From Oleiagrimonas sp963821885 (GTDB lineage: Bacteria; Pseudomonadota; Gammaproteobacteria; Xanthomonadales; Rhodanobacteraceae): DNA of 64,000 nt. The notes beneath the pieces are model-generated. The model had not been told where the DNA came from. It worked only from the letters and a program-made list of their open reading frames with translations, and did not search any database. The stretch's first letter is position 1; each line of letters begins with the position of its first letter. This document shows, piece by piece, positions 45,443-57,768 of this stretch. The stretch is taken from positions 186,001 through 250,000 of the forward strand of contig CAWGFN010000002.1 of the NCBI GenBank assembly GCA_963821885.1, written 5' to 3'. A program made the position numbers and the translations under genes.

Positions 45443-46213
45443 TCAGACGGACAGATAGCCGCCGTCGACGTTGAGGATGGCGCCGGTGGTGTAGGACGCC
45501 GCCGCGGACGCCAGGTACAGCACCGCCCCTGCCATTTCGGACGGCTTCGCCACGCGGCGCATGGGCACGTGCGCGAGCGCCTGCTTGAGGATGTCGGGCG
45601 TGTTGACCAGCACCGAGGCGAACTTGGTGTCGGTCAGGCCCGGCAGGAGCGCGTTGCAACGCACGCCCTGCGCCGCGCACTCGACCGCGAAGGCCTTGGT
45701 CATCGAGATCACCGCCGCCTTGGTGATCGAGTAGATGCCCTGCTGGAAGCCCGGCACCACGCCGTTGACCGAGGCCACGTTGACGATCGAGCCACCGCCA
45801 CCCTTCGCCATCAACCTGGCACCGTGGCTGGACATGTAGAAATAGCCGCGGATATTGACGTCCACGGTCTTGGCGAACACCGAGGGCTCGGTGTCGACGA
45901 TGGGCCCGAAATACGGATTGGTGGCCGCGTTGTTGACCAGGATATCCAGGCGCCCGTGCGCCTCGCCGACCGCCGCGTACAGCGCCTCGATCTGGTCCAT
46001 CTCGCCGATGTGGCAGGCCCGGGCCTCGGCCGAGCCGCCCTCGGCGACGATGGCATCGACGACCTTCTGGCAATCATCCTGCTTGCGGCTGGACACGATC
46101 ACGTGCGCGCCGCAGGCGGCCAGCAACGTGGCGATCTCGGCACCGATGCCGCGACTGGCGCCGGTGACCAGGGCGATCTTGCCGTCGAGTTCGAAAAGCG
46201 CGTCTGCATGCAT
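45443..46213 (-). CDS. Short-chain dehydrogenase/reductase (SDR)
   Basis: A 256-residue classical SDR. TGASRGIG (17-24), NNAA, catalytic Ser in NVASVNGV, and Tyr/Lys in YSITKAA. SSRKQDD after strand 2, with an Arg, favours NADP(H). The start at ATG 46213 has a GAGGA site upstream; 46240 is an alternative. With its neighbour it forms a two-gene unit facing the OYE gene. The pattern resembles dehydrogenases of secondary alcohols and acyl-CoA metabolism. Confidence 0.92.
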   Translation of the reverse strand: MHADALFELDGKIALVTGASRGIGAEIATLLAACGAHVIVSSRKQDDCQKVVDAIVAEGGSAEARACHIGEMDQIEALYAAVGEAHGRLDILVNNAATNPYFGPIVDTEPSVFAKTVDVNIRGYFYMSSHGARLMAKGGGGSIVNVASVNGVVPGFQQGIYSITKAAVISMTKAFAVECAAQGVRCNALLPGLTDTKFASVLVNTPDILKQALAHVPMRRVAKPSEMAGAVLYLASAAASYTTGAILNVDGGYLSV

Positions 46214-46396
46214 GTTCGCGTGTCCTCGTGATGCATTCATCGATGGATGACCCGGACGGTGCGATCCGACGTCACCGGGTTCCACCGGGCACTGCAGCCT
46301 ACAGCCGCGACCAGGCACGCACCACGCACACCCGCCACGACCCCGTGACCGGGGTATTTCAGACGTGACTATCCGGCATCGGGCCGGCAGCCGTTC

Positions 46397-48982
<2,586 letters not shown>

Positions 48983-49059
48983 CTGTGGGGTCTCCCCTGC
49001 AAGTGGCTGACGGCGCGGCCGTCTCATGCACCATCAGATGCGGCCTGGGTGCCGCGCAT

Positions 49060-49827
49060 TCAAGCGCCGGATCGCGTATCCCCGGGCAGCCACAGCAGGC
49101 TGGCGAAACGTCCGCTGCGGGCGCCATCGCGTCGATACGAGTAGAAACGCCGATCACTGAAGGTGTCGAACCCCCCGCCATGGATCCGCCGCACGCCGAT
49201 GGCAGCCAGGCGTCGCCGGGCCAGCGCCTCCAGGTCGCACATCCAGTGTCCCGGCCGACCCGGCACGAAGGCCGCCGCGGCGCCGGCGTCAGCGGCCGTG
49301 AACGCCTCGCGCACCTCGCCACCGACCTCGTAGGACGCCGCGCCGATGCATGGCCCCAGCCAGGCGACCAGCCGCGAGGGCGCCAGGTCCATGGCCGCCA
49401 CCGTGGCCTCGATCACGCCGGCGGCTAGCCCGCGCCATCCGGCGTGGGCGACGCCGATGCCGCTGCCATCGTCCACGGCCAGCAGCACCGGGAGGCAGTC
49501 GGCGGTGAGGATCGCCAGCACCGTGCCCGACACGTGCGAGACCGCCGCGTCGGCCTCCGGTTCGCCGTCGCCCTGCAGCGGCCCGAGCGTGGCCACCCGG
49601 GTGCCATGCACCTGGCGCAGCCAGCGCGGGGCACTGGGCAGGTCCAGCGCCTGCGCCACGGTACGGCGGTTGCTGGTCACGACATCGGGTGCTTCGCCAC
49701 TGTTCAGACCAAGGTTCATGTGCTCGAAAGGTGGCTCGGACAGCCCGGGCCCCCAGCGCGTGGTCACCACCGCGCGCACCGGTGCCGGCCAGTCGGGAAA
49801 GATCCAGGGTTCGCGCTGTTCGCTCAC
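49060..49827 (-). CDS. pgeF: Purine nucleoside phosphorylase / polyphenol oxidase family (YfiH, PgeF)
   Basis: A 255-residue protein with the zinc and catalytic residues of the LACC1/YfiH family: VHG after the first third, TADCLPVLL, and HAGWRGLAAG, then LGPCIG. The E. coli homologue is reported to remove mis-incorporated L-Ser from UDP-MurNAc, and others phosphorolyse purine nucleosides. GTG 49827 has GGGGA about 8 bases upstream and follows the rluD stop (49832) almost at once; an ATG at 49854 would add nine residues inside rluD and lacks a site. Order rluD-pgeF is usual. Confidence 0.9.
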   Translation of the reverse strand: MSEQREPWIFPDWPAPVRAVVTTRWGPGLSEPPFEHMNLGLNSGEAPDVVTSNRRTVAQALDLPSAPRWLRQVHGTRVATLGPLQGDGEPEADAAVSHVSGTVLAILTADCLPVLLAVDDGSGIGVAHAGWRGLAAGVIEATVAAMDLAPSRLVAWLGPCIGAASYEVGGEVREAFTAADAGAAAAFVPGRPGHWMCDLEALARRRLAAIGVRRIHGGGFDTFSDRRFYSYRRDGARSGRFASLLWLPGDTRSGA

Positions 49828-49831
49828 GGAT

Positions 49832-50797
49832 TCATCCCCGATGCTCTCCGGCATCCTCGCGCAGGGCCTCGATCAGCGCCTGCATGTCCGCGGGGATCGC
49901 CGCCTCGAAGGCCAGCATCCCGCCGTCCACGGGGTGCTCGAACTCCAGGCGTTCGGCATGCAGGGCCTGGCGACGGAATCCCTGCAGGACCTCGACCAGC
50001 GCCGGAGCGGCGCCGCGCGGCAGCATGACATGCCCGCCATAGACCGGATCGCCCACCAGCGGATGCTGGATGTGCGCCATGTGCACGCGGATCTGGTGGG
50101 TGCGCCCGGTCTCCAGGTTGCACTGCACCAGGCTGTGCGCGCGGAAACGTTCGCGCAGGCGGTAATGGGTCACCGCGCGCTTGCCGCCGGCATCCTCGCG
50201 CACGGCCTGGCGCAGGCGATCCACGCGATGCCGGCCCAGCGGTGCGTCGACCGTGCCACCGGCCACCATCGCGCCACGTACCACCGCTGCGTACTGCCGG
50301 TGCACGCGGTGCGCGGACAGCATGGCGACCAGCGCGGTATGCGCGGGCAGCGAGCGCGCCACCACCATCAGGCCGGAGGTGTCCTTGTCCAGGCGATGCA
50401 CGATGCCCGCGCGCGGCAACTCGGCCAGGCGTGGATCGTGGTGCAGCAGGGCATTCTGCAGGGTGCCATGCGCATTGCCCGCGCCCGGATGCACCACCAG
50501 GCCGGCCGGTTTGTTGAGCACCAGCAAGTGATCGTCCTGGTGACGGATGTCCAGGTCGATGGCCTCGGGACGCATCGGCACCTCGTCCTCGAGCCGGGCC
50601 TCGATCTCGACCTGTTCGCCGCCCTGAAGCCTGTCCTTGGGGTTTCGCGAGGCGCCGTCGACCATGACGCTGCCACCGCGCACCCAGTCGCTGAGTCGTG
50701 AACGCGAATACTGCGGGAACATTGCCGCCAGCGCCTGGTCCAAACGCCGTCCAGCCGCCTCCAGGGGCACCCGGGCGGAGTGACGCACCACGCTCAT
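49832..50797 (-). CDS. rluD: 23S rRNA pseudouridine(1911/1915/1917) synthase RluD
   Basis: A 321-residue protein with an N-terminal S4 domain (RLDQALAAMFPQYSRSRL) and a C-terminal pseudouridine synthase whose catalytic Asp lies in VHRLDKDTSGLM; HQIRVHMAH is the conserved substrate motif. It is divergent from bamD with a 72-base gap, and its start lies at 50797, the same rluD-bamD arrangement seen in E. coli and Pseudomonas. Confidence 0.96.
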   Translation of the reverse strand: MSVVRHSARVPLEAAGRRLDQALAAMFPQYSRSRLSDWVRGGSVMVDGASRNPKDRLQGGEQVEIEARLEDEVPMRPEAIDLDIRHQDDHLLVLNKPAGLVVHPGAGNAHGTLQNALLHHDPRLAELPRAGIVHRLDKDTSGLMVVARSLPAHTALVAMLSAHRVHRQYAAVVRGAMVAGGTVDAPLGRHRVDRLRQAVREDAGGKRAVTHYRLRERFRAHSLVQCNLETGRTHQIRVHMAHIQHPLVGDPVYGGHVMLPRGAAPALVEVLQGFRRQALHAERLEFEHPVDGGMLAFEAAIPADMQALIEALREDAGEHRG

Positions 50798-50829
50798 GGG
50801 CGCGCCCCCGGCCAGGGCCCGGTTTCCGC

Positions 50830-50835
50830 TATCAT
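50830..50835 (+). promoter_or_regulatory. Candidate -10 of bamD
   Basis: TATCAT, 34 bases before the bamD ATG in the rluD-bamD gap. No clear -35 is visible, so confidence is modest. Confidence 0.35.
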
Positions 50836-50869
50836 GGCTCCTTGCCCAAGCATCCGACGACTGTCTTTC

Positions 50870-51685
50870 ATGCGCGTTCTCAAGCACTTCAGCATTCTTA
50901 TCCTGGTCCTGGCCCTGGCGTCCTGTTCGTTCTTCAAGGCCAAGACCAATATCGACACCATGTCGGTCAGCGAGCTGTACAAGTTCGCGCACTCGGCACT
51001 GGCACACGCTCACTACGGCGATGCCGAGCGTGACTACAAGCGGCTTATCGCGCGCTTTCCGTCCGGCAAGTACAACGAGCAGGCCCAGATCGACCTGGCC
51101 TATGCACAGTACAAGGACAACAAGCCGGATGACGCCTATTCGACCATCAACCGGTTCATCAAGACCTTCCCCGCGCACAAGCATATCGACTATGCCTACT
51201 ACCTGCGCGGCCTGATCAACTTCAACCGCAGCGCGACCCTCTCCGGACGCCTGTTCGGCCAGGACCAGTCGCGCCGCGACCAGGGCTACCGCCTGCAGTC
51301 CTTCGACGACTTCAGCCAGCTCACCCGCCGCTTCCCCGGCAGCACGTACGCCGCCGACGCCCGCCAGCGCATGATCGCGCTGCGCAACGGCCTGGCCCAG
51401 TTCGAAATCAATGTCGCCAAGTTCTATCTCAAGCGGAAGATGTTCGTGGCCTCGGCCGATCGTGCCAAGTACGTGATCGAGCATTACCAGCGTGCCCCGC
51501 AGGTGGCCGACGCCCTGGCCATCATGGCGCGCAGCTACAAGGAGCTGGACCTGCCCAAGCTGGCCACCGATGCGGTGCAGGTGCTCAAGCTCAACTATCC
51601 GGACCATCCGTACCTGAAGGATCCGAAGTGGCCGCACTACGCCAGCACCTTGCACCGCATGATCCCGTTCACCAACCACCATTGA
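50870..51685 (+). CDS. bamD: Outer membrane protein assembly factor BamD
   Basis: Essential lipoprotein of the BAM complex. ATG 50870 starts MRVLKHFSILILVLALASC with a lipobox LASC and lipidated C19; the mature part has five TPR-like repeats (SELYKFAHSALAHAHYGDAERDYKRL region) that bind BamA. Length 271 residues. An open frame to 50780 adds no signal sequence of its own. A strong hairpin follows. Confidence 0.97.
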   Translation: MRVLKHFSILILVLALASCSFFKAKTNIDTMSVSELYKFAHSALAHAHYGDAERDYKRLIARFPSGKYNEQAQIDLAYAQYKDNKPDDAYSTINRFIKTFPAHKHIDYAYYLRGLINFNRSATLSGRLFGQDQSRRDQGYRLQSFDDFSQLTRRFPGSTYAADARQRMIALRNGLAQFEINVAKFYLKRKMFVASADRAKYVIEHYQRAPQVADALAIMARSYKELDLPKLATDAVQVLKLNYPDHPYLKDPKWPHYASTLHRMIPFTNHH

Positions 51686-51711
51686 GTGCCGGGCCGGGAA
51701 TCTGAATGCAC

Positions 51712-51736
51712 GAAGGGCGGACTCGGTCCGCCCTTC
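51712..51736. terminator. Bidirectional terminator between bamD and nadE
   Basis: GAAGGGCGGAC pairs perfectly with GTCCGCCCTTC across a 3-base loop. It lies 26 bases after the bamD stop and 24 bases past the nadE stop. Confidence 0.8.
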
Positions 51737-51759
51737 TCATGTCCACGCCACGCGATGGA

Positions 51760-53418
51760 TCAGCGCCAGCCCGAGGTGATCGGGTAGCGTCGCTCCCGGC
51801 CGAAGGCGCGCGTGGTGACTTTCGGGCCCGGCGCCGACTGTCGGCGCTTGAACTCGTTGCGCAGGACCAGCGTGGCCACCCGCGCGACCGTGTCGGCATC
51901 GAACCCGGCCGACGAAATGACATCGCGTGACTGCTCGCGCTCGATGAAGCGCTCGAGGATCGCATCCAGCTCCTCGTAGGGCGGCAGGGAATCCTGGTCG
52001 GTCTGGTCGGCACGGAGCTCGGCCGACGGGGCACGCTCGATCACCGCCTCGGGAATGGCCGCTCCCTGGGTATTGCGCCAGCGCGCCAGGCGATAGACCC
52101 GGGTCTTGTAGACGTCCTTGATCGGCGCGTAGGCGCCGCACATGTCGCCGTAGAGCGTGCAGTAACCCACCGCCATCTCGCTCTTGTTGCCCGTGGCCAG
52201 CAGCAGCTTGCCGTGCTTGTTTGACAGGGCCATCAGCATGGCGCCGCGGATGCGCGCCTGCAGGTTCTCCTCGGTCAGGTCCGCGCCCTTGCCGGCGAAG
52301 GCGGGCGCCAGCGCAGCGGTCATGGCCTCGAAGGCCGGCTCGATCTGCACGGTCTCGTAGGCCACCCCGAGTGCCTCGGCCTGGGCGCGCGCGCCGTCCA
52401 GCGACAGCCGCGAGGTGTAGCGCGAGGGCAGCATGACGGCCTGGACGCGGTCCGCGCCCAGCGCATCGACCGCCAGGGCCAGGGTCAGGGCCGAATCGAT
52501 GCCGCCGGACAGGCCCAGCAACACGCCGGGGAAGCGGTTCTTGCCGACATAGTCGCGAATGCCGCAGACCAGGCCGGCGTACAGCACGCCGTCGTCGCTT
52601 TCGTCGGCGGTGGACGGCCAGTCCGAGGCGCTGAACCGCCGGCTGCCGGAATCGTACTCGGCATGCAGCAGGCATTCGCGGAACGATGGCGCCTGCGCGG
52701 CCAGGCCACCATCGGCGTCGATCAGCAGGGAGGCGCCGTCGAACAGCACGTCGTCCTGCCCGCCGACCACGTTGAGGTAGGCGATGCCCACGCCGCGGCG
52801 CCGTGCCTGGCGCTGCAGCACCTGCAGCCGCACCGCCTGCTTGGCCATGTCATACGGCGAGGCATTGGGCACCACCAGCAGTTCGGCGCCGGCATCGCAG
52901 GCGGCGTCGACCGGGGCATCGACCCACACGTCCTCGCATACCAGCAGCCCCACCCGGACGCCGCCGATGTCGACCAGATGTGGATCGGTGCCCGGGGTGA
53001 AATAGCGCTTCTCGTCGAACACGCCGTAGTTGGGCAGCGCATGCTTGGCGTAACGGGTGTGCTCGGCGCCATCGCGCAATAGGCTCAGCGCGTTCAGGAG
53101 CGGCTCCTGGAAGGCGTGCTCGTCGGCGGTATGGGCGATCGCCCGGGCCGGCGCGGGATGTCCGGCCAGCACGTCGATGCCGCGGGTGTCGGCAGCCACG
53201 CGACCCAGCGCCTGGCCGCAGGCGGCGATGAAACTGGGGCGCCGCAGCAGGTCGTCGGGCGGGTAGCCGCACAGCGCCAGCTCCGGGAACACCACCAGCT
53301 GGGCGCCGCCGGCGCGGGCCTGCCCGGCCAGCGCCGTGACGCGCGCGGCGTTGGCGTCAACCGCGCCGACCGCGAAGTCGTGCTGCGCCAGGGCGAATCG
53401 CAAGACGGGCATATCCAT
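51760..53418 (-). CDS. nadE: Glutamine-dependent NAD+ synthase
   Basis: Converts deamido-NAD to NAD using glutamine-derived ammonia. The 552 residues have an N-terminal nitrilase-fold glutaminase with E46 (VFPELALCGY), Lys in YAKHALPNYG and Cys in LVCEDVW, then the ammonia-using synthetase with the P-loop GLSGGIDSAL. The two domains are joined as in the large NadE type of Gram-negative bacteria. Start ATG 53418 or 53412; the sucD stop and a hairpin lie upstream. Confidence 0.97.
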   Translation of the reverse strand: MDMPVLRFALAQHDFAVGAVDANAARVTALAGQARAGGAQLVVFPELALCGYPPDDLLRRPSFIAACGQALGRVAADTRGIDVLAGHPAPARAIAHTADEHAFQEPLLNALSLLRDGAEHTRYAKHALPNYGVFDEKRYFTPGTDPHLVDIGGVRVGLLVCEDVWVDAPVDAACDAGAELLVVPNASPYDMAKQAVRLQVLQRQARRRGVGIAYLNVVGGQDDVLFDGASLLIDADGGLAAQAPSFRECLLHAEYDSGSRRFSASDWPSTADESDDGVLYAGLVCGIRDYVGKNRFPGVLLGLSGGIDSALTLALAVDALGADRVQAVMLPSRYTSRLSLDGARAQAEALGVAYETVQIEPAFEAMTAALAPAFAGKGADLTEENLQARIRGAMLMALSNKHGKLLLATGNKSEMAVGYCTLYGDMCGAYAPIKDVYKTRVYRLARWRNTQGAAIPEAVIERAPSAELRADQTDQDSLPPYEELDAILERFIEREQSRDVISSAGFDADTVARVATLVLRNEFKRRQSAPGPKVTTRAFGRERRYPITSGWR

Positions 53419-53431
53419 GTTCCTCGATACA

Positions 53432-53460
53432 CGAAGGCCGCGGACGAGCCGCGGCCTTCG
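53432..53460. terminator. Hairpin after sucD
   Basis: CGAAGGCCGCGG pairs perfectly with CCGCGGCCTTCG across a 5-base loop, 27 bases past the sucD stop and just before the nadE start. It has no T-tract, but its strength and place fit termination of sucCD or insulation of nadE. Confidence 0.65.
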
Positions 53461-53487
53461 AGTTCATCCGCAGGCCGGACGATCAGG

Positions 53488-54360
<873 letters not shown>

Positions 54361-54370
54361 GCTTTGCTCC

Positions 54371-55531
54371 TCACTTCGCGGCGGCCACGGCCTTGCGCGC
54401 CGCGTCGTTGAGATCGTCGGCCGGCGTGATCGCCAGGCCGGAATTGGCCAGCAGCTCGCGGCCCTTCTCGACGTTGGTGCCCTGCAGGCGCACGATCACG
54501 GGGATCTTCAGGCCCACTTCCTTGACCGCGGCGATGATGCCCTCGGCGATCAGGTCGCAGCGCACGATGCCGCCGAAGATGTTGACCAGGATCGCCCTGA
54601 CCTTGTCCGAGGACAGGATCAGCTTGAAGGCCTCGGTCACGCGCTCCTTGGTGGCGCCGCCGCCGACGTCGAGGAAGTTGGCCGGCTCGCCGCCCGCCAG
54701 CTTGATCACGTCCATGGTGGCCATGGCCAGGCCCGCGCCGTTGACCATGCAGCCGATGGTGCCGTCCATGGTCACGTAGTTCAGGTTGTGCTCGACCGCG
54801 GCCGCCTCGGCGGCGTCTTCCTGGGTCAGGTCGCGCATCGCGGCCAGGTCGGCGTGGCGGAACTCGGCGTTGTCGTCGGAGTTCACCTTGCCGTCCAGGG
54901 CGGCCAGGCTGCCGTCCTCGAGCACCGCCAGCGGGTTCAGTTCGACCAGCGACAGGTCCTTCTCGTTGAACAGCGTGTACAGGCCCAGCATGATCCTGGT
55001 CAGCTGGCGCACCTGCTTGGCGTCCAGGTCCATCGCGAAGCCGATCTGCCGGCACTGGTACGGCTGCAGGTCCTCGACGTAGTCGATGGCGATGGTGTGG
55101 ATGTCCTCGGGCGTGTCCTTGGCGACCTGCTCGATGTCCACGCCGCCGTGCTTGGAGGCGATGAAGGAGATCGACTTGGTGTCGCGGTCGACCAGGATCG
55201 ACAGGTACAGCTCGCGGGCGATGTCGGTGGCGTCGGTGACCAGCACCAGGTTCACCGGCAGCGCGCGGCCACCGGACTGGTAGGTCTCCATGTTGGTGCC
55301 CAGCATGCCGGCCGCGGCCGTCTTGACCTCGTCCAGGCTCCTGCAGAACTTCACGCCGCCGGCCTTGCCGCGACCGCCTGCATGAATCTGCGCCTTGACC
55401 ATCCACTGGCTGCCGCCCAGGGCCTTGGCGGCCTCCACGGCGGCGTCGGCCGAATCGGCCACCTTGCCCGGCGGCACGGTGATCCCGTACTGCGCGAACA
55501 GCTCTTTTGCCTGATACTCGTGAAAGTTCAT
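54371..55531 (-). CDS. sucC: Succinyl-CoA synthetase subunit beta
   Basis: ADP-forming (or GDP-forming) beta subunit, 386 residues, starting MNFHEYQAKELFAQYGI. The ATP-grasp fold includes KAQIHAGGRGKAGGVK and VNGAGLAMATMDVIKLAGG, and the nucleotide site EINPL-type VELNPLAV. It heads sucC-sucD on the minus strand, divergent from pilS with a 293-base gap between the two starts. Confidence 0.98.
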   Translation of the reverse strand: MNFHEYQAKELFAQYGITVPPGKVADSADAAVEAAKALGGSQWMVKAQIHAGGRGKAGGVKFCRSLDEVKTAAAGMLGTNMETYQSGGRALPVNLVLVTDATDIARELYLSILVDRDTKSISFIASKHGGVDIEQVAKDTPEDIHTIAIDYVEDLQPYQCRQIGFAMDLDAKQVRQLTRIMLGLYTLFNEKDLSLVELNPLAVLEDGSLAALDGKVNSDDNAEFRHADLAAMRDLTQEDAAEAAAVEHNLNYVTMDGTIGCMVNGAGLAMATMDVIKLAGGEPANFLDVGGGATKERVTEAFKLILSSDKVRAILVNIFGGIVRCDLIAEGIIAAVKEVGLKIPVIVRLQGTNVEKGRELLANSGLAITPADDLNDAARKAVAAAK

Positions 55532-55757
55532 TCGATACCTCGAACGTACGTGAAACGCGCAGTCGGGGGGCGGGCGCGGTGGCGCGGGCACGGCGACGGC
55601 GATGGATGCACGGCGGCGGGAGAGGGACAGGACGTCCCCGGCGAATCCGCACGCGACAGCCCTCTATTGTCCAAGAACCGCCGCCCGATGGAAAGGGTGC
55701 TGCCCCAGCCGGCCACCCGACACGCCTGCCACGCGCTCCCGCCGGCGCGCTCGCGGC

Positions 55758-55763
55758 TATACT
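55758..55763 (+). promoter_or_regulatory. Candidate -10 of pilS
   Basis: TATACT, 62 bases before the pilS ATG, in the divergent sucC-pilS region. A good -35 is not evident. Confidence 0.4.
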
Positions 55764-55824
55764 CGACCCTGCCCCCGCACACCCCGACGACGCGCCACGA
55801 ACCGCATTCCGTCAAGGAAAATAG

Positions 55825-57429
55825 ATGACCAGCGCCAGCATGGCCCGCCGCGAGCTGTACTTCCTCAACTGGTTCCGCCTGGCGCAGGCCCTGGTCTACG
55901 CCGTGCTGGCGTTCGGCACCCTGCACGAGCGCCTGCTGGTTCCCGAGCGCCCCAGGCTGGCCCAGGCCGTGGCGATCATCGCCCTGCTCTATGCGGTGAT
56001 CGCCCTGTGGCGCACGCGCGCCTGGATGCGGCGACCCGTGGCCTACACCTCGGCCGCCATCGCCCTGGACATCCTGATCGCGATCACCGCGGTGGTCTCG
56101 ATGCACAACGCGCGACTGGGCATCGCCATGATGCTGGTGGTCAACCTCGGTGGCGCGGCGCTGGTCCTGCCGATGCGCCTGGCGCTGTTCTTCGCCGCGA
56201 TGGGCGCCCTCGGACTGCTGGGCCAGGTATTCCTCGGCACCCGCACCGGCAGCAACAGTGGCCAGCTGCTGGAAAGCGCGCTGTTCGGCATCGTCTACCT
56301 GGCCGCCGCGGCACTGTGCAACATCCTCGGTCGCCAGGTCCGGGCCTCGGAGGAACTGGCGCAGCGGCGCGGGCTGGATCTGGCCAACCTGGCCCAGGTC
56401 AACGAACTGATCATCCGTCGCATGAAGACCGGCGTGCTGCTGGTCGACGACGGCAACCAGGTACACCAGTTCAACGAATCGGCCTGGATGCTGCTGGGCA
56501 GCCCGCCGATGAACCAGCGCGACCTGGGCACCCTGGCGCCGGAGCTGTCGCGCCGCCTGTTCCACTGGCGTCACTACGACAAGCTCGACGAAACCGCCAT
56601 CTCGCTGGCCGACGGCGTGCCCGACGTGGTGCCGCGCTTCACCCGCCTGGCCGCCAACGACGATTCCAACATCCTGATCTTCCTCGACGACACCTCGCTG
56701 GTCTCGCGCCGCGCCGAGGAGCTGACCCTGGCCTCGCTGGGCCGGCTGTCGGCGTCCATCGCGCACGAGATCCGCAACCCGCTGGCGGCCATCCGCTACT
56801 CGGCGCAGCTGCTGGCCGAGTCCGAGGACCTGGTGGCCGCCGACCAGCGCATGGTCGAGATCATCAACAACCACTGCAGCCGCCTGAACGAGATCATCGA
56901 GAACATCCTGCAGCTCTCGCGTCGCGAACGCTCGCGCCCGGAGACCCTCGACCTCAACGCCTGGGCGCTGAACTTCGTCGAGGAATACGCCGAGAGCAAC
57001 GACCTGGGCAAGGACTCGCTGCGTGCCATCGTGCAGTCCAACGCGGTCGAGGCGGTGGTCGACCCGCAGCACCTGCAGCAGGTGATCTGGAACCTGGTGC
57101 AGAACGCCCTGCGCTACGGGCGCATGCCCGGCGAGCCGGCGCGGGTCATGCTGATCTCGCGCGCGGCCAGCGATGCCGGCCCGCCGCTGCTGGAGGTCGT
57201 CGATCGCGGCCCGGGCATCCCGACCAAGGTCGCCGCGCAGATCTTCGAACCCTTCTACACCACCCATGAATACGGCACGGGCCTGGGCCTGTACCTGTGC
57301 AAGCAGATGTGCGAGGCCAACCAGGCCGAACTCGAATACGTGCCCGTGGCCGGTGGCGGCAGCTGTTTCCGCATCACCCTGGCACCGCCGGCCCAGGCGC
57401 CCGAGACGGGCGACGGCAAGACCCGCTGA
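55825..57429 (+). CDS. pilS: Type IV pilus sensor histidine kinase PilS
   Basis: Inner-membrane kinase controlling pilin expression with PilR. 534 residues: six hydrophobic segments in the first 170, a PAS-like domain (TGVLLVDDGNQVHQFNESAW), the H box SIAHEIRNPLAAIRYSAQLL, and the HATPase boxes NLVQNALRYG, DRGPGIP, GTGLGLYLC. Start ATG 55825 follows AAGGAAA. pilR follows on the same strand after an unusually long 339-base gap. Confidence 0.95.
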   Translation: MTSASMARRELYFLNWFRLAQALVYAVLAFGTLHERLLVPERPRLAQAVAIIALLYAVIALWRTRAWMRRPVAYTSAAIALDILIAITAVVSMHNARLGIAMMLVVNLGGAALVLPMRLALFFAAMGALGLLGQVFLGTRTGSNSGQLLESALFGIVYLAAAALCNILGRQVRASEELAQRRGLDLANLAQVNELIIRRMKTGVLLVDDGNQVHQFNESAWMLLGSPPMNQRDLGTLAPELSRRLFHWRHYDKLDETAISLADGVPDVVPRFTRLAANDDSNILIFLDDTSLVSRRAEELTLASLGRLSASIAHEIRNPLAAIRYSAQLLAESEDLVAADQRMVEIINNHCSRLNEIIENILQLSRRERSRPETLDLNAWALNFVEEYAESNDLGKDSLRAIVQSNAVEAVVDPQHLQQVIWNLVQNALRYGRMPGEPARVMLISRAASDAGPPLLEVVDRGPGIPTKVAAQIFEPFYTTHEYGTGLGLYLCKQMCEANQAELEYVPVAGGGSCFRITLAPPAQAPETGDGKTR

Positions 57430-57768
57430 CCCGCGAGGCAGACGCCTCCGGCGTTGCCGAAGCAGCGGATCCCGCGCCGACCCAAGGGCACGTGGCGCCC
57501 GGGCCCGCGGGCACACTCGCGGCAATCCACGATGCCAGGTATCGCGGCGCGCTGGCGCGGCCGCCGATCCGCGCGCCGGCATCGACACGTGGCCGGCCTT
57601 CCCCGCCAAACCCGGGATCGCCGGGCCACGCCGGGTCCACGGCCGTGATGGCACGCTTCGAGACCGCCTGCCGGGCCGCCGAGCGGATGCTCCCGATCCG
57701 CGCAAGGCCTTTGCCGCCAAGGGATACAGCGGGTATGCTCATACCCGCCAACCAGCCTTGCAGAAGCC
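57430..57768. other. pilS-pilR gap with a 9-bp inverted repeat before pilR
   Basis: About 340 GC-rich bases without a supported gene. Near the end, GCGGGTATG (57729-57737) and CATACCCGC (57740-57748) form a perfect inverted repeat with a 2-base centre, 20 bases before the pilR ATG. It contains a TATGCT hexamer. It could be an operator or a hairpin controlling pilR separately from pilS. Confidence 0.55.

Noticed and set aside
49832..51682. A 616-codon frame joining rluD with antisense bamD
   Set aside because: RluD starts at 50797; the rest is the complement of bamD.
55528..57720. 730-codon minus-strand frame opposite pilS
   Set aside because: Shadow of pilS; low-complexity and without a start signal.
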